Positions 7,378-14,180 of a stretch of DNA of 16,642 bases are shown here, piece after piece. The stretch lies in NCBI GenBank assembly GCA_023269365.1, contig JAHFTN010000004.1:9060-25701 (forward strand), written 5' to 3'. This stretch comes from Chlamydiota bacterium. Lineage in GTDB: Bacteria; Chlamydiota; Chlamydiia; Chlamydiales; Rhabdochlamydiaceae. Each line of letters starts with the position of its first letter. Positions within the stretch are counted from its first letter, which is position 1. A program made the position numbers and the translations under genes. The notes beneath the pieces are model-generated. The model had not been told where the DNA came from. It saw only the letters and a list, made by a program, of their open reading frames with translations, and ran no database searches.

Positions 7378-9390
7378 TTAATCTAAAAACGGCAGTTGAA
7401 AGCGGTAAAGGTCAGTTCGAAGGAGGCGCAGGGAATTGAGGCCGACAAGGACGGTGCCCCCTTCATGCAGAATGACGGCGACCCAGAGAGGGATAAGCCC
7501 CAGAAGAGCCGGAATAGAGGCAAAAAAGATCACACCGAGGGCGAGCGAGATATTTTGTCTCACGATGCTCTTTGTCTTATTTGCTTTTTCAAAGACCCAG
7601 TCAAGAAGGAGTAAGTCGTCGTTCAAGAAGACGATATCAGAGGCATCGACAGCAGTGGCGCTTCCTATTTTTCCCAGGGAGATACCGACGGTGGCTCTGG
7701 CAAGAGCAGGGGCGTCATTGACTCCGTCGCCGATCATAGCTAGCCCCTCCGACTCGGAAAGGGCCCCTACTTTGGCAAGTTTATCTTCAGGGCGCAAGTT
7801 AGCATGCACCTCTGTAATTCCCACTTCAGAGGCGATCCTTCGGGCGATGTCGGCATGGTCTCCTGTCAACATGAGGGGACGAAGAACTCCCCTTTCTTTC
7901 AGGCGGGTAATTAAAGGTTTGGATTGGGGACGGAGGGTGTCGGTGAAATGAAAAATAAACAGGGTGTCTTTAATTAAGAGAATCGTGCTCATATGCCCTT
8001 CTTTAAGAGCAGATTGGGAGAGGATGTCCCATTTTGTCTTTAGAGAAGGGGGGATTTTGTCTGCAATAAATCCCGCATGTCCAATGCTCACTTCTCTTGC
8101 CTCTCCTTCCAAAAAAGCCGTCCCTTCTAATCCGAAGCCGGCAACGGCCTTGAAAGAGAGGAGCTCATAGGGACGCACCCCTTCTTCTTGAGCTTTTTTT
8201 GCAATCGCATCTGCAATCGGGTGAACTGCGTTTTGCTCGAGGGCATAGGCGATGCTCAACGCCTCTTTATTGTTACAAATAGGGGCGTCCTGTGCAAGAG
8301 CTTCGATATTTACGCAGCTAAGGCGCCCTGTCGTCAGGGTGCCCGTCTTGTCAAAAGCGATAGCTTTGCAGCGGGTCAGGGCATCGAGAACAACGCCTCC
8401 TTTGAGTAAAACGCCGCGTTTGGCACAGCTGCTAATCGCACTTAAGTAAGCTGTCGGGGTAGCGATGATAAGAGCACAGGGAGAGGCTGCGATTAAAAAG
8501 CTTAAAGCCCTGTAGAGACTCCCCTCGTCGCCTAGGTAAGGAAGGGAAAAAATCAGAGGAAGTGTTAAAGCAAAGAGGAAAAAGAGGGCGATGATGGTCA
8601 TCGCATACGTCTTTCCAAAGCGGTCGAGGAATCGTTGCAGCTTAGGTTTAGCCTCTTGCGCCTGAGTGATCAAGTTGATGATCCGATTCAAGGTAGAATC
8701 GCCGCTCGTGCGCGTCACTTCGATCGTGAGGGTCCCATCGAGATTGTAGGCGCCCGCTTGGAGCTCTTCTCCGGGGGTTTTCGGAACGGGGTGGCTCTCT
8801 CCCGTGAGGTGGAAAAGGTTGACAAAAGAGCTTCCCTTCACCACCTTCCCATCGAGAGGCACAATTTCTCCTGCCTTGATGAGCAGATGGGTCCCGATCG
8901 AGATCTCCCTAAGAGTTTTTTCAAAGAGGATCCCCTCAGGAGAGATCACACAAGCAAAACGAGGAGAGAGGCGGTGCAAACTCAAAAGAGCTGTCTTTGT
9001 CTTTTCTGATACCATCGTTTCCATCGAAGCAGAAAGGGCAAAGAGCACGAGGAGCAATCCCCCTTCCATCCCGCTTCCGATAAAAAGAGAGAGAAAGGCG
9101 GCCAGGGTCATCAGGGTATCGATATTGATCTCGAGGTTTTTTAAGTCTTCAAGTGTGCCGAGGAGTGCTGGCGTTCCCGAGAAGAAAAAGACGAATAGTA
9201 GACACAAAGAAGATAGGGGCGGCAAAAAAAAGGAAAACACAAAGGCAAGAAAGAGTAAGAATGCTGAGAACAGCGCGACCTTAAGAGGTAAATTCTTCCC
9301 CCAAGAGCGAGATTGGGGAGTGAGAAAGGGACTGATGCTCTCTTCTCTTCCCGAAGCAAAAAACTCATCAAAAACAAAAGGAGTGGCCAA
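7378..9390 (-). CDS. P1B-type heavy-metal transporting ATPase (P1B-4-like)
   Basis: An inner-membrane ATPase that exports divalent metal ions; the likely chlamydial counterpart is called zntA/CT727. It has 670 residues. There is no N-terminal metal-binding domain and no CxxC. Membrane spans lie near 36-75, 90-122, 260-315 and 610-650. Motifs are TGES at 196-199, SPC at 303-305 in place of the more common CPC, DKTGTLT with phosphorylated Asp347, HP at 390-391, TGD at 509-511, GDGVND at 554-559 and HEGGT at 642-646. SPC plus HEGGT and the missing first two spans are features of the P1B-4 subgroup (reported metals Co, Zn, Cd, Fe). The start is TTG at 9390: an in-frame TGA lies four codons upstream and no ATG is near, while GAGG precedes it at a good distance. 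It begins one base after the VIT-like gene stops and ends the operon. Confidence 0.93.
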   Translation of the reverse strand: MATPFVFDEFFASGREESISPFLTPQSRSWGKNLPLKVALFSAFLLFLAFVFSFFLPPLSSLCLLFVFFFSGTPALLGTLEDLKNLEINIDTLMTLAAFLSLFIGSGMEGGLLLVLFALSASMETMVSEKTKTALLSLHRLSPRFACVISPEGILFEKTLREISIGTHLLIKAGEIVPLDGKVVKGSSFVNLFHLTGESHPVPKTPGEELQAGAYNLDGTLTIEVTRTSGDSTLNRIINLITQAQEAKPKLQRFLDRFGKTYAMTIIALFFLFALTLPLIFSLPYLGDEGSLYRALSFLIAASPCALIIATPTAYLSAISSCAKRGVLLKGGVVLDALTRCKAIAFDKTGTLTTGRLSCVNIEALAQDAPICNNKEALSIAYALEQNAVHPIADAIAKKAQEEGVRPYELLSFKAVAGFGLEGTAFLEGEAREVSIGHAGFIADKIPPSLKTKWDILSQSALKEGHMSTILLIKDTLFIFHFTDTLRPQSKPLITRLKERGVLRPLMLTGDHADIARRIASEVGITEVHANLRPEDKLAKVGALSESEGLAMIGDGVNDAPALARATVGISLGKIGSATAVDASDIVFLNDDLLLLDWVFEKANKTKSIVRQNISLALGVIFFASIPALLGLIPLWVAVILHEGGTVLVGLNSLRLLRTDLYRFQLPFLD

Positions 9391-9391
9391 T

Positions 9392-10135
9392 TTAGAACCT
9401 CAAGACAAGAGGGATTAAAAAATGGAGGGTTCCGAGGACGAGGAGAAGGGTGGCAAAATGCCAGATGAGGAGGTTCCAAATGCGATTTCTCTCTAGCCTC
9501 GCGCTGAGGGTACACGCTGTAGCGATGCAAACAACTCCAGCTGCCACAAGACCCCAGATAGAAAATAGCCACAACCCCACAAGACAAAGAAAAGCGCTGC
9601 CAACCGCTCCCAAAAAAGAGCCCCAGGCTTGCTTGAGGGGATGCTCGTAGGCTTCTAGCGAGAGGCCGAGCTCCTCTTCGATCATGACGCGCAGCAAGCG
9701 GTTGTCATCGGCCATCAAGACCTCGACGACCTCATCTAAGAGTTTCCCCTCAAAACCCTTCACGGCGTACATCTCTTTCAACTCTTGCTTCTCTTGCCCT
9801 CTGTGGTGCTCGATCTCCCAGCGCTCTTCTTCAATTAAGCGGTGCAATCGCTCGATGCGTGACCAGCCGAGAAGGGCACTCCGTGCTGTTTTCCACAAGA
9901 TCCATCCGCCACTCATCAGGCAGGGATAGATAAAGAGTTTTTCTGGGGGCAGTAAGGCAGAAAGACTTAAAACGACAATGAGTAAGAGCAAGGTGACTTC
10001 TTTAGCGCTATCGGCTCCCGCTGCGATGGAGCCTGACATCTCGATCCCATGGATCTCTGCGGAAGCAATGCTCCCTCGCAATCTCGCCTCTTTTAGATGG
10101 TCTTTGACAGATCTGCCTTCAAAATGGGAGGACAT
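9392..10135 (-). CDS. VIT1/CCC1-like membrane protein, putative Fe/Mn transporter
   Basis: The protein has 247 residues. Hydrophobic spans lie near 46-63, 68-88, 170-192, 194-210 and 220-243, with a soluble helical segment at about 93-165 that is rich in Glu and His, and a closing GFEGKLLDEVVEVLMAD / MIEEELGL pattern typical of the cytoplasmic metal-binding domain of the VIT1/CCC1 family (ferrous iron or manganese transport). The first span is less hydrophobic and contains small residues (GSIASAEIHGIEMSGSIAAG), as in that family. In C. trachomatis the hypothetical gene CT728 occupies, as I recall, the same place next to the metal ATPase. It starts on the base after the aminopeptidase stop (TAAATG) and ends one base before the ATPase start, so it is in the same operon. 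The family call is good; the metal and direction are inference. Confidence 0.78.
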   Translation of the reverse strand: MSSHFEGRSVKDHLKEARLRGSIASAEIHGIEMSGSIAAGADSAKEVTLLLLIVVLSLSALLPPEKLFIYPCLMSGGWILWKTARSALLGWSRIERLHRLIEEERWEIEHHRGQEKQELKEMYAVKGFEGKLLDEVVEVLMADDNRLLRVMIEEELGLSLEAYEHPLKQAWGSFLGAVGSAFLCLVGLWLFSIWGLVAAGVVCIATACTLSARLERNRIWNLLIWHFATLLLVLGTLHFLIPLVLRF

Positions 10136-11413
10136 TTATACCATCCCAGTAACCAAGTGGCTAAGTAAACGGGTGAGGTCAAGGTAGTCTTGTGTCGCCA
10201 ACACTTCGCGGATCGAGTGCATCGAGAGCTGCGGGCATCCGATATCTACTGTGGCCATTCCCATCTCTTGCGCAACCAAAGGTCCTACAGTGCTGCCACA
10301 GGGAGTATCAGATCTGCACAGGTAGGATTGTAGTGGAAGATGGAGATCTAAGCAGGCTTGCACGACGATTGCAGAAGAGGGAGCACTAGAAGCGCATTTC
10401 TGATTGGCGTTCGTTTTTAGAACAACCCCCTTCCCTAAAAGGGGGGTGTGCTCTAGGTCGTGCTTGTTGAGATAATTGGGATTTAAGGCGTGAGCCATGT
10501 CTATAGAGACACAGAGGGATTTTGCTTTGATAACGTGTCTCTCTTCGGGGGTGCATTCTAATACGCGGTCGAGCAGGGTGCTCATAAAAGGGGAGCTTGC
10601 TCCTTCACAACTCCCCGAGCCCACTTCTTCATGATCTAGAAAAAAAGCCATACGAAGATGCCCCTTTGAGGGGGTAGAGATCGATCCCATGGCGCAAAGC
10701 GCCGCATGGGCGCTGATGAGATTGTCTAGTCTGTAAGAGGCGAGCATCTCATTATTCACCCCTATGAAACGGGCCGACTCGCAAGGGACCAAAAAGAGTT
10801 CAAAGGAAAGGAGGGTATGGAAAGAGATATGGCGGCGCAGCAACATCTCCACAGCATCTTGCCCCTCTGAAACTGCAGAGCTTAAACCTAAAACCGGCTT
10901 CAGATGGTCTTGTTTATTGAGAAGGAGCCCCTTGTCGTTGACTTCTCTATCTAGATGGATGGCAAGTTGGGGGATAAAGAGAAGGGCATCGTCAATACAA
11001 ACGAGCCTCTCCTCTATCCCTTCTTCTGTTTTCACCACGACTCTGCCCGCCAGGCACAGATCCCGATTTAACCAAGAAGTAAGAAGAGGTGCCCCATACA
11101 CCTCGGTGCTATACTGCACGAGGTTGCCTTGACGCGGCAAGGGATGGGGTTTGAGCTTAAGGGCAGGGGAGTCGGTATGGGAAGCCAACAGGATCGCTTG
11201 CAAGGGGGGCTCTTTGGGAAGACAAAAGGCGCAAAGGGCGCCCCCTCTTGTGACAAAGTAACTCTTGCCCGCTTCGAGCTTCCATTTTTTCTTCTCATCA
11301 AGAGGTTGGAACTCTTTAAAAGCCAGTCGATCTCCCATCTCTTTGACAGCATGCCACGAAGTAGGGGAGGCGTCTAAAAAGGTCTTGAGATCTGCCAGAA
11401 TATGAGAGGACAT
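10136..11413 (-). CDS. apeB: M18 family aminopeptidase (aspartyl aminopeptidase type)
   Basis: A cytoplasmic metallo-aminopeptidase that removes N-terminal residues, often acidic ones, from peptides. Its 425 residues match the family. The two-metal site can be read off: His79 in SHTDSP, Asp230 in RLDN, Glu262-Glu263 in DHEEVGS, Asp305 in SIDMAHA and His399 in MHSIRE. Other signatures are NRDL near 116-119 and DTPCGSTVGP near 369-378. The ATG shares its A with the serS stop (TGATG), and the next gene begins immediately after the TAA. It is therefore co-transcribed with serS and two metal-transport genes. I do not recall an M18 gene between serS and CT728 in Chlamydiaceae, so its presence here may be a difference of this lineage. 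The family is certain; the exact peptide preference is not visible. Confidence 0.94.
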   Translation of the reverse strand: MSSHILADLKTFLDASPTSWHAVKEMGDRLAFKEFQPLDEKKKWKLEAGKSYFVTRGGALCAFCLPKEPPLQAILLASHTDSPALKLKPHPLPRQGNLVQYSTEVYGAPLLTSWLNRDLCLAGRVVVKTEEGIEERLVCIDDALLFIPQLAIHLDREVNDKGLLLNKQDHLKPVLGLSSAVSEGQDAVEMLLRRHISFHTLLSFELFLVPCESARFIGVNNEMLASYRLDNLISAHAALCAMGSISTPSKGHLRMAFFLDHEEVGSGSCEGASSPFMSTLLDRVLECTPEERHVIKAKSLCVSIDMAHALNPNYLNKHDLEHTPLLGKGVVLKTNANQKCASSAPSSAIVVQACLDLHLPLQSYLCRSDTPCGSTVGPLVAQEMGMATVDIGCPQLSMHSIREVLATQDYLDLTRLLSHLVTGMV

Positions 11414-12684
11414 CAGCGTAATTCCTTCATGCCGTTTAAATATTTATGTAATACCACAGGGAGAGTTACAGAGCCATCTTCATTTTGATTGTTTTCCAAA
11501 AGAGCTACCATGAGCCGAGAGGTGGCCAGGCCAGAACCATTCAAGGTGTGAACAAATTCAGGTTTCTCTTCTTTGTGGCGGTAGCGGATCTGGGATCTGC
11601 GCGCCTGGTAGTCTGTGCAGTGAGACACAGAAGAGACCTCGTAATACCTCGACTGCCCGGGTAGATACACCTCGATGTCCACTGTCTTTGCAGCAGCAAA
11701 AGAGATATCTCCTGTCACTAATAACATATTTCTGTAATGCAGATTTAACCCTTGTAAGATCATTTCCGCACTTGCCATCATCTGATCAAAGATCTTTCCA
11801 CTTTGCTCTGGTGTTGCGAAGGAGAACATTTCCACCTTGTTGAACTGGTGGATGCGGATGAGACCTCGCTCTTGCGAGCCCGCAGCGCCTGCTTCACGGC
11901 GAAAGCAGGGGGTATAGCTCACATATTTTTTAGGAAGCTCTTCTTCTTTAAAAATCTCATCGTAGTGTAGCCCGTTTAAAGCCGCTTCTGCTGTCGGGAT
12001 CAGATACAGCGGGTAGTCTTCATCGTCTAGTTTGAAGAGCTGCTTTTGGAATTTGGGCAATTGCCCCGATCCAAACATGATTTCAGGGCGCACGAGATGG
12101 GGTACCATCCACTGTTCAAAGCCGTTATCGAGATGGGTATCGATCATGTAATTGAGTAGCGCCCACTCGAGCCTGGCTCCCTTGTTTTTGTAGATGGGCC
12201 AGCCGCTGCCTGCCACTTTTGCTCCTCGCTTAAAATCAAAAAGATCGAGCTTTTCGTTGAGTTCGACATGGTTTTTAAATGGGAAAGAAAAGGAAGGCTT
12301 TTCTCCGACACTCTTGATGCACACGTTCTCTTTGGGATCTAAAGCGACTTTACTCCCCTCTTCGGGGAGGTTGGGAAGGAAGCTGAGCTTGTCGTAGAGT
12401 TCTTTTTCCAAAGCGCGCAGTGTGTGGTCAAGCGCTTCGATCTCTTTTCCGTAACCTGCCACCTCTTGCATTGCAGAAGAAGTGTCCTCTTGTCGCCGTT
12501 TTTTCTCTCCAATTTCTTTGGATAAATGGTTGCGTTTTGCCTTAAGTTCTTCACATTGCAGGCGGATCGGATGGATTTTCGCATCGAGCTCTGAAATGAA
12601 AGAAAGAGAAATGCTAGAATCTTTTGTCTTAAGCCGTCTTTCGATCCCTTCTCTATCTGCGCGGATGAGTTTGATATCTAGCAT
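11413..12684 (-). CDS. serS: Seryl-tRNA synthetase
   Basis: SerRS charges tRNA-Ser with serine (and supplies Ser-tRNA for selenocysteine where used). With the start chosen here it has 423 residues, normal for bacteria. Residues about 30-100 form the long antiparallel coiled coil that grips the tRNA variable arm. The class II core follows: motif 1 around 160-205, motif 2 CFRREAGAAGSQERG at 260-274 then LIRIHQFNKVE, and motif 3 LNGSGLATSRLMVALLENNQ near 381-400. The longer open frame begins at a TTG at 12735, but that codon lies between the -35 and -10 boxes of the promoter and would not be in the transcript. MLDIKLIRAD at 12684 is the conserved SerRS N-terminus, with AGGGA ten bases upstream. 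First gene of the serS-apeB-VIT-ATPase operon. Confidence 0.97.
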   Translation of the reverse strand: MLDIKLIRADREGIERRLKTKDSSISLSFISELDAKIHPIRLQCEELKAKRNHLSKEIGEKKRRQEDTSSAMQEVAGYGKEIEALDHTLRALEKELYDKLSFLPNLPEEGSKVALDPKENVCIKSVGEKPSFSFPFKNHVELNEKLDLFDFKRGAKVAGSGWPIYKNKGARLEWALLNYMIDTHLDNGFEQWMVPHLVRPEIMFGSGQLPKFQKQLFKLDDEDYPLYLIPTAEAALNGLHYDEIFKEEELPKKYVSYTPCFRREAGAAGSQERGLIRIHQFNKVEMFSFATPEQSGKIFDQMMASAEMILQGLNLHYRNMLLVTGDISFAAAKTVDIEVYLPGQSRYYEVSSVSHCTDYQARRSQIRYRHKEEKPEFVHTLNGSGLATSRLMVALLENNQNEDGSVTLPVVLHKYLNGMKELR

Positions 12685-12714
12685 TGTTGCTCTGTCCCTA
12701 TCTTTTTTATTGAA

Positions 12715-12743
12715 AATATAGAATCCGCATGGCAAAAAGTCAA
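12715..12743 (-). promoter_or_regulatory. Near-consensus sigma70-type promoter of serS operon
   Basis: On the minus strand the -35 box TTGACT (12743-12738) and -10 box TATATT (12720-12715) are 17 bases apart, each one or two changes from consensus. Transcription should start near 12708, giving a leader of about 24 bases that contains the AGGGA ribosome site and the ATG at 12684. It is the strongest promoter match I found in the window and should drive all four genes down to 7378. Confidence 0.85.
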
Positions 12744-12766
12744 TCCTTTAAAAAGGGAGGGCTAGC

Positions 12767-13000
12767 ATGGTGTCTTTTGTATCCGACGGAGAAAGAAGGG
12801 GCATTTCTTGGAAAGAGTATTTCTCTTTTCAAGGGGTAAAAGAGAGAGTCAGGGCCATTTGGGATCGGACGATGTTAAAAATTCCGACAGTAGCAGAAAG
12901 AAGAGCTTTTTACCTTAGATTAAAAGAAATACTAGTCGCCCCCTATAGACAGGTTTTTACCCTCCATCCGTTTTATCCTTTTTTCCAAGCTCGTCTATAG
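12767..13000 (+). CDS. Small unrecognised protein, 77 residues
   Basis: I do not recognise it. The ATG at 12767 follows a strong ribosome site (GGGAGG at about 12755-12760), which is why I treat it as a gene despite its size. The product is basic and aromatic (many Arg, Lys, Phe, Tyr, Trp) with no signal peptide or membrane span. A central amphipathic helix is likely from SWKEYFSF to RLKEILVAP (about residues 14-57), and the last 20 residues are rich in Phe and Pro. It lies divergent from serS, and the UPF0158 gene starts 70 bases downstream on the same strand. The 82 bases between it and the serS ATG are largely taken up by the serS promoter, and I found no convincing promoter for this gene. 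It could be a small lineage-specific protein or the remnant of a longer one. Confidence 0.55.
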   Translation: MVSFVSDGERRGISWKEYFSFQGVKERVRAIWDRTMLKIPTVAERRAFYLRLKEILVAPYRQVFTLHPFYPFFQARL

Positions 13001-13016
13001 TGGGTTCTTTTTATTC

Positions 13017-13046
13017 TTGAATTGGAGGAGGCGCGTGTGCTACTCT
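13017..13046 (+). promoter_or_regulatory. Possible extended -10 promoter before the UPF0158 gene
   Basis: TTGAAT (13017-13022) lies 18 bases before TACTCT (13041-13046), which is preceded by TGC, an extended -10 arrangement. The -10 match itself is only three of six bases. The leader to the ATG at 13071 would be about 18 bases. Plausible because the gap holds nothing else, but weak. Confidence 0.3.
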
Positions 13047-13070
13047 CGCCACTAAATCTTGGGGTTCTCT

Positions 13071-14174
13071 ATGGCTAAATTTCCGGTTGCGCAAAATCCG
13101 TTGCTCCTTCGTTTTCATAGACTTATGGATGCATTCGCCAAATCGGATGATGAGAGAGATTTTTATTTAGATCGAGTTGAGGGTTTTTTGGTTTATGTCG
13201 ATTTAGACAAAGGGCAATCAGAGCTCAATGACTTGGAAAAAGAATTGAAGGTCAATGCAGAGCGCTACTGTTTAATTCCGAAGATGACCTACTACGAATT
13301 AAAAAAATTTATGGAAGGGTTTGTCCATGAAAAAGTGTATGACATCGACACAAAGGAGAAACTCTTAGATCTGATCCAGGCAAAAGAGGCGAGGGAAAAT
13401 TTTCTTGAATTTATCTATGACCACTTAAGCGAACTAGAAAAATGGCAACAGTACTATATCGAGCGCTCTCGCATCAGAATCATCGAGTGGTTGAGATCTC
13501 AGCATGTGCAGTTTGTATTTGAAGAGGATGTGGAGGTCAACAAAACCATGATGGAAAAATTGAAGCGCCATCTCTTCGATACGCGGGTTGCAAAAGATGT
13601 AGCGCAGATGAGAGAGACCCTTTCTGCCAAGGCGAAGACATACTATTCTAATGAAGCGCTCAATCCCCGTCCCAAAAGGGGACGTCCTCCCAAACAAGTG
13701 GCAAAAGTAGAGGTAGAGCCTCAAGTTGTAGTGGATATGTACACGACTGTGCCAGCGCCTTGCAGACTTTTTCTTTATTTGCCAGACATCACGAGCGTTT
13801 CGAATGTGACATTTTCTGCTAAATTCGATACAGAAGCGCAGCTGCTTGCTAACTTGAGAGGAAGCACGCGCGTGAAGATCGATACGCGACTCCAAGCCCT
13901 TTCAGAAAGGCTCGAGTCGCTACGCACACTATCGACCCGTTTGACGGGGATTGAAGATATCTCTCTTGGGCAAGAAAAGAAGATGATTCAGGAAGTGGGC
14001 AAGAAGGCAAGCTTTATAGAGGAAGAGGGTGCAAAGCCTGGAATTACAGAAGTGGCACGAGGATTTTTGCCAGGAAGCAAAAAACGGGAGCGGGTGGCGG
14101 CAAAACCGGGTCCTGTTACAGAGAGGAAAACGAAAATGGTAACGCAGCTTCCTTCTAAAAAAACCAAAAAATAA
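13071..14174 (+). CDS. UPF0158 family protein with AT-hook and long basic C-terminal extension
   Basis: The function of the family is unknown. With the start used here it has 367 residues. The UPF0158-like domain lies at about residues 37-152: a short strand pair ending in VYVDLDKG, an IPKMTYYELKKFMEGFV segment, an FLEFIYDHLSELEKWQQYY helix and a closing RIIEWLRSQHVQFVFE helix. Then comes PRPKRGRPPK at 199-208, an AT-hook-like motif that in other proteins binds the minor groove of AT-rich DNA. Residues 217-300 look folded, and residues 300-367 are Lys/Arg-rich and probably disordered. A TTG at 13059 opens the frame four codons earlier, but the ATG at 13071 has GGGG six bases upstream and a typical MAKFP start. 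Chlamydiae carry UPF0158 proteins of similar size. A DNA-associated role is inference. The E1 gene follows after six bases. Confidence 0.85.
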   Translation: MAKFPVAQNPLLLRFHRLMDAFAKSDDERDFYLDRVEGFLVYVDLDKGQSELNDLEKELKVNAERYCLIPKMTYYELKKFMEGFVHEKVYDIDTKEKLLDLIQAKEARENFLEFIYDHLSELEKWQQYYIERSRIRIIEWLRSQHVQFVFEEDVEVNKTMMEKLKRHLFDTRVAKDVAQMRETLSAKAKTYYSNEALNPRPKRGRPPKQVAKVEVEPQVVVDMYTTVPAPCRLFLYLPDITSVSNVTFSAKFDTEAQLLANLRGSTRVKIDTRLQALSERLESLRTLSTRLTGIEDISLGQEKKMIQEVGKKASFIEEEGAKPGITEVARGFLPGSKKRERVAAKPGPVTERKTKMVTQLPSKKTKK

Positions 14175-14180
14175 AATTTT

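Noticed and set aside
7436..9418. Long plus-strand open frames (up to about 200 codons) opposite the metal ATPase
   Set aside because: They lie wholly antisense to a gene with clear motifs, their products look like low-complexity Ser/Arg/Lys shadows, and they have no supporting ribosome sites.
9141..9587. Minus-strand frame of 148 codons over the VIT/ATPase junction
   Set aside because: It is a shifted frame across two well-supported genes, with Ser/Leu/Pro-rich sequence and no family resemblance.
13059..13070. TTG start giving four extra residues to the UPF0158 protein
   Set aside because: The TTG overlaps the GGGG stretch that serves as ribosome site for the ATG at 13071.
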